NCBI GenBank assembly: GCA_030610915.1
Contig: JAUWQS010000048.1
Coordinates: 1 to 9,263 of the forward strand
Direction of reading: 5' to 3'
DNA length: 9,263 nucleotides
DNA from: Pseudomonadota bacterium
GTDB lineage: Bacteria; Desulfobacterota; Syntrophia; Syntrophales; JADFWA01
The notes beneath the pieces were generated by a model. The model did no database searches. It saw nothing but the letters and a program-made list of their open reading frames with translations, and was not told the origin of the DNA. Shown here one piece after another: positions 1 through 5,457 of this stretch. Made by a program: the position numbers and the translations under genes. How positions within the stretch are numbered: position 1 is the stretch's first letter; every line of letters starts with the position of its first letter.

Positions 1-321
1 GGGGACTTTTCTCTTTTCCTGGCCGGAATAATTCAACCTTTCAAGGGATTCAGGATCCGAAATCGTTGTCAACATGGACATCTGATTGTTTGAAACGCCG
101 ATTACAATAATAGCGCCAAGGACATCCACAAGCATGATGGAACTCTTCGGCCCTAAGTACCTGCTCGATATAACCTTTATAAATTCCTCATCGCCTGCCG
201 CCGCACCAGTTCCCTTCATAATTCTCTTAAAGAGATAGACAACCGCAATCATGACCCCTGAAACTACCGCAAGAGCAGACACCATTTTTAAAAGTGACGG
301 GAAAAGTTCTAACGAGTCCAT
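1..321 (-). CDS. fliO: FliO, flagellar type III export gate protein (partial, C-terminus beyond window)
   Basis: The first 107 codons are open to the left edge with no stop, so the gene continues outside the window. An AAGGAG ribosome site at 328-333 lies 6 nt before the ATG. The protein starts MDSLELFPSLLKM. One membrane helix spans about residues 12-31 (ALAVVSGVMIAVVYLF). A cytoplasmic part follows, with the motif VISSRYLGPKSSIMLVDVLG at about residues 50-69 and GVSNNQ near 79-84, which is the usual FliO arrangement of a short N-terminus, one helix and a small beta-rich domain. In the family, FliO helps assemble the FliP/FliQ/FliR export gate in the inner membrane. Its place directly after fliN fits the common order fliM-fliN-fliO-fliP. 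FliO sequences are poorly conserved, so the name rests on topology, the LGP...L.D motif and position. Confidence 0.86.
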   Translation of the reverse strand, partial: MDSLELFPSLLKMVSALAVVSGVMIAVVYLFKRIMKGTGAAAGDEEFIKVISSRYLGPKSSIMLVDVLGAIIVIGVSNNQMSMLTTISDPESLERLNYSGQEKRKVP

Positions 322-333
322 GACATACTCCTT

Positions 334-533
334 GTTTAGGCTGTGTTAGGCTGAAGGCTGTTTTTAGGTTGTTTAGGCTGTAGGCTGAAGGCTGTTAGGG
401 CTGAAGGAATATTAATTAGTACAGGCGAAAAATCTTTCGCCCCTACCTTCCACCTTCCACCTTCTACCTACAGTCTACAGCCTTCCGCCTAACAGCCTTC
501 AGCCTAACACAGCCTACAGCCTAAACTACCTAC
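334..533. repeat. AGGCTG-family hairpin repeat cluster between fliN and fliO
   Basis: Almost the whole fliN-fliO spacer is made of 7-8 nt words (AGGCTGT, AGGCTGA, TTAGGCTG) on the left and their complements (CAGCCTA, CAGCCTT) on the right. The outer arms include a perfect 24-bp inverted repeat, 338-361 against 492-515. An inner small hairpin has GGCGAAA...TTTCGCC arms (423-440), and CCTTCCA/CCTTCTA words fill the right side. The stretch 366-447 matches 5064-5145 at 80 of 82 positions. On the mRNA this would fold into a long hairpin between fliN and fliO. The right edge overlaps the fliN stop codon. Confidence 0.95.
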
Positions 534-967
534 TTCAACATACTTACTCTCTCCGTGGGTGAAACAATATCTGTCAATCTCACCCCAAATTTTTCATTCA
601 CCACCACAACCTCGCCCTTCGCAATCAATCTCTGATTCACAAAGATATCCATCGGCTCCCCGGCAATTTTTGTCAATTCGACAACAGAACCCTGTCCAAG
701 TTGAAGTAGTTCGTTTACCAGCATCCTGCTTCTGCCAAGTTCAACCGTAAGCGTCAGGGGTATATCCAGGATGAAATCCAGGTTTAAGGAAGAATCCGCT
801 TTCCCTGTCTCCCGTATCTCTTCGAACTTCACGTCGCTTACATCCGCCTGAGGAGTCGTTATCTTCGATTTTTCAAGATCTTCCTGAACATCATCCCAAC
901 TGACATCTTCATCGTTATCATTGGCAGAATTTTTCGTGCTGTCTTCATTTTCCACTATGTTTTCCAT
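530..967 (-). CDS. fliN: FliN, flagellar motor switch (C-ring) protein
   Basis: The protein has 145 residues. The first 55 or so are acidic and probably flexible (ENEDSTKNSANDNDEDVSWD). Residues about 60-145 form the SpoA/FliN domain, with LDFILDIPLTLTVELGRSR, GSVVELTKIAGEPMDIFVN, and RLIAKGEVVVVNEKFGVRLT. The last two are hallmark FliN segments. FliN forms the base of the C-ring with FliM and docks the FliH-FliI export ATPase in known systems. An AGGAG site at 977-981 lies 9 nt before the ATG. The TAG stop (530-532) falls in a TAGGTAG stretch at the edge of the repeat cluster. The upstream neighbour fliM is 130 bp away across a GGTTCAA repeat cluster. Length is close to that of enterobacterial FliN. 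Confidence 0.96.
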   Translation of the reverse strand: MENIVENEDSTKNSANDNDEDVSWDDVQEDLEKSKITTPQADVSDVKFEEIRETGKADSSLNLDFILDIPLTLTVELGRSRMLVNELLQLGQGSVVELTKIAGEPMDIFVNQRLIAKGEVVVVNEKFGVRLTDIVSPTERVSMLK

Positions 968-987
968 TTCAGTCTGCTCCTAAGTAA

Positions 988-1096
988 CGGTTCAAGGTTC
1001 AGAGGTTGAAAGGTTCAAGGGTTAAAAGCTATCAACCCTGAACCCCTGAACCCTAAACCCTGAACACTGAACACTGAACACTGAACCCCTGAACCG
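988..1096. repeat. GGTTCAA-family hairpin repeat cluster between fliM and fliN
   Basis: The spacer is built from GGTTCAA/GGTTCAGA/GGTTGAAA words on the left (988-1022) and their complements, CTGAACC, CTGAACA and CTGAACCC, on the right (1037-1096). The outer arms CGGTTCAAGGTTCAG and CTGAACCCCTGAACCG pair almost completely. The word family is unrelated to the AGGCTG family used at the other junctions, but the layout is the same: forward heptamers, a short loop, reverse heptamers. The cluster ends 1 nt before the fliM stop codon. Confidence 0.95.
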
Positions 1097-1097
1097 T

Positions 1098-2078
1098 TCA
1101 GACCCCTTCTATCTTCATTCTTTCCGATATCTGCACCGCCTGGTTTCCCTTATATATCCCGGCATGCCCCTTAAATTTCAGGACACCCTCTACATAAATA
1201 TCCAGGGGATCAGCGGCATATCGATCCAGAAGAATCACATCGCCTTTATCAAGATTTGTAACTCCCATGGCGCTAACTTCCGTTCGCCCTAACTCAGCAG
1301 TTATATTTACCACCGATTCCATAAGACCCTTTTTAAACATACCTGTCCATACCCTATCAATCTCAAACTGCTCACTCTGAAAACCCGCCTGCAATTTATC
1401 CCTTATCGGCGCCAGTGTTGAATAGGGGAAACATAGGGTGATTGTTCCGGTGGTATATTCCGTCTCAATCTCAAAGGCTGCAACGATCACTATATCAGTA
1501 GGCGGAACGATTTGAACAAACTGAGGATTGATTTCGGATCGCTGATAGGTAATCTTGATATCTATTAGTGTCGACCACGCTCTCTCGAGATCGTCAAGGG
1601 CGCTCAAAACAACCTTCTTAATCAAACTGTTTTCTATGGCGGTAAACTCTCTTCCCTCAACCTTGAATGTCTCCTGCCCGGTTCCACCAAAGAGGATATC
1701 CACTAATGAAAATATCACCCGGGCATCCACAACAAATATTGCGCTTCCTCTAAGCGGTTCCATCCTGAACAGATGCAGGCTCGTAGGCACTGGAAGGGTC
1801 TTTATGAATTCACCGAATTTCATTATAGTTACTGAGAGGGCGCTTACATTAACAACTCTTCTCAATAATGAAGAGATGGTTGCCCTGAACATCCTTGCAA
1901 ACTTTTCATTGGTCATCTCCAGGGTGGGCATCCTCCCCCTGGTTATGCGATCCTGGCTTGTCAGATCATAGGACCTGAAACCGGAAGGAACATCCTCATC
2001 CTTCTCTGCCTCAATCTTGCCGTCAGATATCCCTCGTAAGAGGGCATCTATCTCTTCCTGTGACAATACCTGGGACAT
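1098..2078 (-). CDS. fliM: FliM, flagellar motor switch protein, CheY-P binding
   Basis: The protein has 326 residues, the normal FliM length. Residues 1-16 (MSQVLSQEEIDALLRG) are the conserved CheY-phosphate-binding peptide. The middle CheC-like domain (about 45-235) carries the FliM-typical LFGGTGQ motif near residue 130, used in FliG contact. The C-terminal SpoA domain (about 250-322) includes ELGRTEVSAMGVTNLDKGDVILLD and IYVEGVLKFKGHAGIYKGNQ. FliM links FliG to FliN in the C-ring and switches rotation direction. The ATG overlaps the fliL stop by one base (TAATG). The nearest GGAG is 14 nt upstream inside fliL, so translation is probably coupled to fliL. No key motif is missing. Confidence 0.98.
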   Translation of the reverse strand: MSQVLSQEEIDALLRGISDGKIEAEKDEDVPSGFRSYDLTSQDRITRGRMPTLEMTNEKFARMFRATISSLLRRVVNVSALSVTIMKFGEFIKTLPVPTSLHLFRMEPLRGSAIFVVDARVIFSLVDILFGGTGQETFKVEGREFTAIENSLIKKVVLSALDDLERAWSTLIDIKITYQRSEINPQFVQIVPPTDIVIVAAFEIETEYTTGTITLCFPYSTLAPIRDKLQAGFQSEQFEIDRVWTGMFKKGLMESVVNITAELGRTEVSAMGVTNLDKGDVILLDRYAADPLDIYVEGVLKFKGHAGIYKGNQAVQISERMKIEGV

Positions 2079-2584
2079 TACTGTATTATAAACTCCGTAA
2101 AATAAACCCTGACGACTTTCCCACCCGTCAGAAAGCTGTTCACACGTATGGCAATCTCATCCCTGAAACTCTGCCTTCCTTTGTGATTAACTAAATCCTC
2201 ATACCTTTTCTCTGCGAGCAGATCTAAAATACTGTCCCTCAGTTTTGGCTTCAGCAATTCCAGCTCCGGTATTACCCCCTGATCAGACAATTCGAGTTGA
2301 ATGACCACTTTCAGGTATTTTTCCGCTCTATTATTATCACCTGTAATATTAACTATGAAGGGATCCATCCGCCATACAGCGCCTATGGACGGCAACTGCC
2401 GCCCCGTTGCGACGATTTCAACAGAGCGTTTATTTGCAAGATACATCCATCCGAAAACACCTGAGGAAACAACTATCAGCACAGCGACAAGAATTATAAT
2501 CCACTTGAGAAGCGGCCCCTTTTTCTTTTCCTCAACCTTTTCTTCTACAATCTCTTCTTTTTTTTCCTTTTCTTCTACAGCCAT
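2078..2584 (-). CDS. fliL: FliL, stator-associated inner-membrane protein
   Basis: The protein has 168 residues. A highly charged Glu/Lys tail (residues 1-23) precedes one membrane helix at about 25-47 (LKWIIILVAVLIVVSSGVFG). A periplasmic domain follows, with the FliL signature: WRMDPFIVNI, AEKYLKVVIQLEL, KPKLRDSILDLLAEKRYEDL, and the C-terminal VNSFLTGGKVVRVYFTEFII. FliL forms rings around the stator units and supports torque and proton flow in characterised species. That fits its place between the motB genes and fliM. The start follows a GGGAG site (2592-2596) by 7 nt. The stop overlaps the fliM ATG. Confidence 0.97.
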   Translation of the reverse strand: MAVEEKEKKEEIVEEKVEEKKKGPLLKWIIILVAVLIVVSSGVFGWMYLANKRSVEIVATGRQLPSIGAVWRMDPFIVNITGDNNRAEKYLKVVIQLELSDQGVIPELELLKPKLRDSILDLLAEKRYEDLVNHKGRQSFRDEIAIRVNSFLTGGKVVRVYFTEFIIQ

Positions 2585-2601
2585 ATTGTTCTCCCTTAAC
2601 C

Positions 2602-2729
2602 TTAGGTTGTTTAGGCTGAAGGCTGTTAGGGCTGGAGGAAAAACAATTTTATAGCCTTTTGCCTTTTGCTTCCTGCCTTCTGCCTTCTGCCTTCTACCGC
2701 CTACCTACAGCCTACAGCCTAACAGCCTA
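2602..2729. repeat. AGGCTG-family hairpin repeat cluster upstream of fliL
   Basis: The left arm starts TTAGGTTGTTTAGGCTGAAG and continues with the conserved core (from 2604). The loop is A/T-rich. The right arm mixes GCCTTTT, TGCCTTC (three exact 7-nt copies in a row) and CTACAGCC words, ending in CAGCCTA. The last CTA (2727-2729) is the TAG stop of the upstream motB gene. The core here departs from the other copies after TTAGGGCTG, with GAGGAAAAACAA in place of AAGGAATATTAA. Confidence 0.93.
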
Positions 2730-3416
2730 TTTTTCCTTAAACGTCAAAATTATATCCACTCTTCTGTTTTGCGCCCTGCTGCGCTCATCGATGTTCGGAG
2801 CAACAGGTTTAGAAGCGCCATAACCAGCGGCAGATAATCCTTCAGGCGAAATGCCCACTTCCGTGATGAAGTACCTGACAACATTTACTGCCCGAGTTGT
2901 TGAAAGCTCCCAGTTGGATGGGAATTTCCCGTCACTTATAGGGACATCATCAGTGTGGCCCTCCACTTTTATGAGAGAATCCGTTTTTTTCAACTCAGAA
3001 CATAATGTCTTAAGTCCCAGGTGGCTCTCCGGATCAATTTCGGCCGACCCGCTTTTGTATAAAAAATCCTCATCGAGTGAAATAAGCATCCTGTCATCAA
3101 TTGCTTTCCAAACCATTCCCTCTGTCCTGTCCACAAAACTTATCAGCCCCGCCAGTCTTTCCTTCCCGCTTCCAAAACCACGGGGCGTTACAGGAAGCAC
3201 AAAGGGATCAAAGACCCTTACAGCAGTTCTATCTCCTGCCCCCAACATTCCGAAAGCCTGTTTCACAGATTGGGCCATCTCTTTCACCTTGCCTTTATCA
3301 AGAGCAGACATGGAAAGAATCAGGACGAAAAAAGTGAGCAGAAGGGTGACCATGTCATTAAAGGTCGCAAGCCATTTCCCCCCCGCTTCATCCGGGGCTT
3401 TGGAACGTCTCCTCAA
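2727..3416 (-). CDS. motB: MotB-type stator protein retaining the ion-binding Asp (second paralogue)
   Basis: With a TTG start at 3416 the protein has 229 residues. One membrane helix (about 15-37) carries the MotB signature W15-LATFN-D21-MVTLLLTFF. Asp21 aligns without gaps with E. coli MotB Asp32, the proton-binding residue. The OmpA-like peptidoglycan-binding domain (about 110-226) has EGHTDDVPI, FPSNWELSTTRAVNVVRYF, GYG and QNRRVDI. In stators, MotB dimers sit inside a MotA pentamer and anchor it to the cell wall. The frame is open 24 codons further up to an ATG at 3488, but those residues are translated repeat sequence. The TTG has a good AGAGG site 6 nt upstream (3423-3427), so I prefer it. 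The TAG stop lies in a TAGGCTG repeat word. Confidence 0.93.
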   Translation of the reverse strand: MRRRSKAPDEAGGKWLATFNDMVTLLLTFFVLILSMSALDKGKVKEMAQSVKQAFGMLGAGDRTAVRVFDPFVLPVTPRGFGSGKERLAGLISFVDRTEGMVWKAIDDRMLISLDEDFLYKSGSAEIDPESHLGLKTLCSELKKTDSLIKVEGHTDDVPISDGKFPSNWELSTTRAVNVVRYFITEVGISPEGLSAAGYGASKPVAPNIDERSRAQNRRVDIILTFKEK

Positions 3417-3440
3417 GAAACACCTCTGATTTAAGTTATT

Positions 3441-3535
3441 TAGGTTGTTTAGGCTGTAGGCTGTTAGGGCTGTAGGAATATTAATCATAACTACCTAACA
3501 GCCTTCAGCCTGTTTTTCCTTCAGCCTTCAGCCTA
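3441..3535. repeat. AGGCTG-family hairpin repeat cluster between the two motB genes
   Basis: The left part (3442-3495) is the conserved core. It matches the copy at 6732-6785 at 51 of 54 positions and ends with ATTAATCATAACTACC. The right part repeats CAGCCTT/CAGCCTG words and ends in CAGCCTA, whose CTA (3533-3535) is the TAG stop of the upstream motB gene. In one frame the core is open and reads into the downstream motB gene, which creates a false N-terminal extension. Confidence 0.94.
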
Positions 3536-4282
3536 TATATGCCGTTCAAAAAAGAATTCAACTCTTCTATTCCTGCTTCTGCCTTCCTGCGTATCATTCG
3601 ATGCGATCGGGTGGTATCGACTGTATCCGACTGCGACCAGCCTTTTCGCGGGGATATTCCCGACACCAAGGAAATATCTAAGAACATTTACAGCCCTTGC
3701 AGTTGAAAGCTCCCAGTTTGAGGGAAATTCAGGGGTATTTACAGGAACATTGTCTGTGTGTCCCTCCACCTTTATGAAAAGATCTGCCTCCTTTTTTGCA
3801 ACCCTGACCATTTCATCGAGGTAGGGATACGCCTCTTTGCTCACTTCCGCGGCGCCTGATGGAAAAAAAACACCGCTGCTCACGGTAGCCTTGAACCCGC
3901 GCTTTGTCTCTTCAATTTCAACCTTATCTCCCAAATCCATTTCCCTGGCCAGCTTCTCGAGGGAAGCCATCGCCACGGTCAGCGATTTTTCTTCACTCCC
4001 GACAACATCCGGCGAGTGGGAGTTACCTTCATCGGGACTCATCCCAGCCCCCTCTATATGCCTCATACGTAAATCAGGCGGCACACCAAAAGTCGGCAGG
4101 TCAGCAGTCTCTCCCATACTTCTCATAAAATCTATCATCTTCTGCCCTTCAACTGATGAATAGGAGCAAAGCATGGCAAAAAAGGCCACAAGGATCAGCA
4201 CAAGTGAACAGTATATGGCCTGCCATCCTGCAACCGGCGCCTCATCTTCTGTCATCCGTTTTCGTTTTCCCGCTTCCGCCAT
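3533..4282 (-). CDS. motB: MotB-like stator protein lacking the ion-binding Asp (first paralogue)
   Basis: The protein has 249 residues from the ATG at 4282, one base after the motA stop. The frame is open 11 codons further to a TTG at 4315, but the motA overlap and lack of a ribosome site argue against it. One membrane helix (about 20-41) reads W20-QAIYC-S26-LVLILVAFF. The ungapped alignment with E. coli MotB (W26...Y30.D32......AFF) puts Ser26 where the proton-binding Asp should be, and no other acidic residue is in the helix. The OmpA-like peptidoglycan-binding domain (about 132-247) is intact: EGHTDNVPV, FPSNWELSTARAVNVLRYF, RNRRVEF. It shares 27 of 35 residues with the downstream paralogue in its best block. 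Residues 60-100 are a low-complexity linker. It may be a structural or regulatory partner in a mixed stator; that role is inference. Confidence 0.93.
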   Translation of the reverse strand: MAEAGKRKRMTEDEAPVAGWQAIYCSLVLILVAFFAMLCSYSSVEGQKMIDFMRSMGETADLPTFGVPPDLRMRHIEGAGMSPDEGNSHSPDVVGSEEKSLTVAMASLEKLAREMDLGDKVEIEETKRGFKATVSSGVFFPSGAAEVSKEAYPYLDEMVRVAKKEADLFIKVEGHTDNVPVNTPEFPSNWELSTARAVNVLRYFLGVGNIPAKRLVAVGYSRYHPIASNDTQEGRSRNRRVEFFFERHI

Positions 4283-4283
4283 C

Positions 4284-5045
4284 TCAAAATGCCGACTTTC
4301 TCTCGTTGGGCGCAATAAAGGAATGAAGCTTCTGCTCCATAATCCTCGGATTATCGCCCGACTGAATTGAGAGTATTCCCCCTATTATCAACTGCTTTGC
4401 CAGCAGTTCATCAGCGCTTCGCTTCTTAAGTTTTCCCGCCATCGGCAGAAAGATGAGATTCGCTAAAATAACACCATAAAAGGTTGTGATAAGGGCAACC
4501 GCCATTGCGGGCCCGATAGAGCTCGGATCATCCATCTGCATCAACATCTTCACCAATCCTATCAATGTCCCTACCATCCCCATGGCGGGCGCGAAATTTC
4601 CCGCTGTGGTAAATATCTCCGCCCCCAGACTGTGCCTTTCAGCTATGAAATCGAGCTCGGTTTCAAGTATATTAACCAGGGCATTCGGCTCGATGCCATC
4701 TATCATCAATTCCATGCCCTTTACAAGAAAGGGGTCATTGATGTCATCGGTCATTTTCTGAAGGGCCAGTAGCCCTTCACGTCTGGAAACCTTTGACATC
4801 TCCACCAGTCTTTCGACAATCTCATCAACTTTCTGCTCTTTCTGAAAAAAAACATTCCTTGCAACGCTCACAACTCCCAGTAAAGCTGAAAGGGGATAAT
4901 TGATAAGAATCGCCCCAAGAGTTCCCCCTCCCACGATCAACGCCGACGGGACATTGATAAACCACATCAGGCCGCCGCCCAACGACATAGCCACAATAAC
5001 AAGGCCAAAGCCGGATACGATACCAACAATAGTCGCTAAGTCCAT
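4284..5045 (-). CDS. motA: MotA, flagellar stator membrane protein
   Basis: The protein has 253 residues from the ATG at 5045 (MDLATIVGIVSGFGL). A GTG two codons earlier is possible. The ribosome site is weak (GCGAG). Four membrane helices are visible, near residues 5-22, 31-52, 150-170 and 182-203. Pro153 (NFAPAMGMVGTLIGLV) and Pro201 (IFLPMAGKL) match the two prolines essential in E. coli MotA. In the cytoplasmic loop, Arg88 (SRREGLLAL) matches Arg90, but the place of Glu98 is taken by Gln96. MotA pentamers turn around a MotB dimer and push on FliG. Only one motA accompanies the two motB genes, so both MotB proteins presumably compete for, or share, this MotA. A sigma-54-type promoter lies about 160 bp upstream. 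Confidence 0.97.
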   Translation of the reverse strand: MDLATIVGIVSGFGLVIVAMSLGGGLMWFINVPSALIVGGGTLGAILINYPLSALLGVVSVARNVFFQKEQKVDEIVERLVEMSKVSRREGLLALQKMTDDINDPFLVKGMELMIDGIEPNALVNILETELDFIAERHSLGAEIFTTAGNFAPAMGMVGTLIGLVKMLMQMDDPSSIGPAMAVALITTFYGVILANLIFLPMAGKLKKRSADELLAKQLIIGGILSIQSGDNPRIMEQKLHSFIAPNERKSAF

Positions 5046-5061
5046 AAACACACTCGCTTAT

Positions 5062-5183
5062 TCAGGTTGTTTAGGCTGAAGGCTGAAGGCTGTTAGGGCT
5101 GAAGGAATATTAATTAGTACGGGCGAAAAATCTTTCGCCCCTACCACCTTCCACCTTCTATCATTCAGCCTAAGGCAACCTGA
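5062..5183. repeat. AGGCTG-family hairpin repeat cluster in the motA leader
   Basis: The outer arms are TCAGGTTGTTTAGGCTGAA (5063-5081) and TTCAGCCTAAGGCAACCTGA (5164-5183). The core 5064-5145 is 80/82 identical to 366-447, including the inner GGGCGAAA...TTTCGCCC hairpin (5121-5140). If the sigma-54 element at 5207-5223 is used, this whole hairpin lies in the 5' untranslated leader of the motA mRNA. Confidence 0.94.
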
Positions 5184-5206
5184 GTAGTTACACTGAGATA
5201 ATAATT

Positions 5207-5223
5207 AGCAAATGTCATACCAG
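5207..5223 (-). promoter_or_regulatory. Candidate sigma-54 promoter (-24/-12) for the motA operon
   Basis: The minus strand reads CTGGTATGACATTTGCT. It keeps the invariant GG and GC with exactly 10 bases between them. It fits the sigma-54 consensus (TGGCACG-N4-TTGCW), with T at two of the less fixed positions of the -24 box. Transcription would start near 5196, about 150 nt before the motA start codon. Sigma-54 control of middle flagellar genes is common in Proteobacteria-like lineages. Confidence 0.62.
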
Positions 5224-5258
5224 AAGAGAAAATTAGATTATCTTGAATAATTCAGAGT

Positions 5259-5282
5259 TGTTACGAAAGGCGGGGAGTAACA
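5259..5282. promoter_or_regulatory. TGTTAC-N12-GTAACA inverted repeat upstream of the motA promoter
   Basis: Perfect 6-bp arms (5259-5264 and 5277-5282) flank a 12-nt G-rich spacer. They lie about 65-85 bp upstream of the predicted motA transcription start, within enhancer range for a sigma-54 activator. Arms this short can arise by chance, so the role is only suggested by position. Confidence 0.25.
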
Positions 5283-5298
5283 GGTTTCCCGATATGCC

Positions 5299-5312
5299 GT
5301 CAGAAATTTGAC
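5299..5312. promoter_or_regulatory. Palindrome GTCA-N6-TGAC, possible activator site for the motA promoter
   Basis: The minus strand reads GTCAAATTTCTGAC, a 14-bp near-palindrome with one mismatched pair. It resembles FleQ-type flagellar activator sites (GTCAAT-N2-ATTGAC in Pseudomonas). Its centre is about 110 bp upstream of the predicted sigma-54 start, a normal enhancer distance. Which regulator would bind is inference. Confidence 0.35.
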
Positions 5313-5357
5313 GCAGGCGGGGGAAAATATCGTAGCAGTTCACGGTTCATGGTTTTC

Positions 5358-5438
5358 ACCACGAAGAGTACGAAGAACACAAAAAAATTATAAAAAGCAT
5401 TAATTCTAATCTTCGTGTCCCTTCGTGTCCTTCGTGGT
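5358..5438. repeat. CACGAAG-family hairpin repeat directly after flgE
   Basis: The left arm ACCACGAAGAGTACGAAGAA (5358-5377) pairs with the right words CTTCGTGTCC, CTTCGTGTC and CTTCGTGGT (5411-5438) across an A/T-rich loop. It begins about 20 nt after the flgE stop in the transcript direction. It could slow or end flgE transcription, but the T-run lies in the loop rather than after the stem, so it is not a standard intrinsic terminator. A short GGTTCA-like remnant (5338-5352) flanks it. Confidence 0.88.
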
Positions 5439-5457
5439 TTAATAGGGTTTTATGCCC

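Larger units (their letters stand above)
5046..5457. other. 412-bp intergenic region between flgE and motA; no gene, control DNA and repeats
   Basis: I find no supportable gene on either strand. In particular there is no reading frame with the LTRLNG-type start of FlbD, which often sits between flgE and motA. Read in the direction of transcription, the region holds the CGAAG hairpin (5438-5358), a GTCA-N6-TGAC palindrome (5312-5299), a TGTTAC/GTAACA inverted repeat (5282-5259), a sigma-54-type -24/-12 element (5223-5207), and the AGGCTG hairpin cluster (5183-5062). This suggests that motA and the genes after it start their own transcript here. Confidence 0.8.

Noticed and set aside
334..533. 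Rho-independent terminators at each AGGCTG hairpin.
   Set aside because: Stems are long but no T-run follows them in the transcript direction, and they lie between genes that must be co-expressed; partial termination remains possible.
1555..1971. Plus-strand open frame opposite fliM and similar long plus-strand frames opposite other genes.
   Set aside because: They are shadows of clearly recognised minus-strand flagellar genes and have no recognisable domains.
4283..4315. Longer first MotB starting at a TTG at 4315.
   Set aside because: It would overlap motA by 32 bases, lacks a ribosome site and adds residues not typical of MotB; the ATG one base after the motA stop is better.
5288..5296. 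Plus-strand CCGATAT as a sigma-28 -10 box.
   Set aside because: No TAAA-like -35 at the proper distance and it points away from motA.
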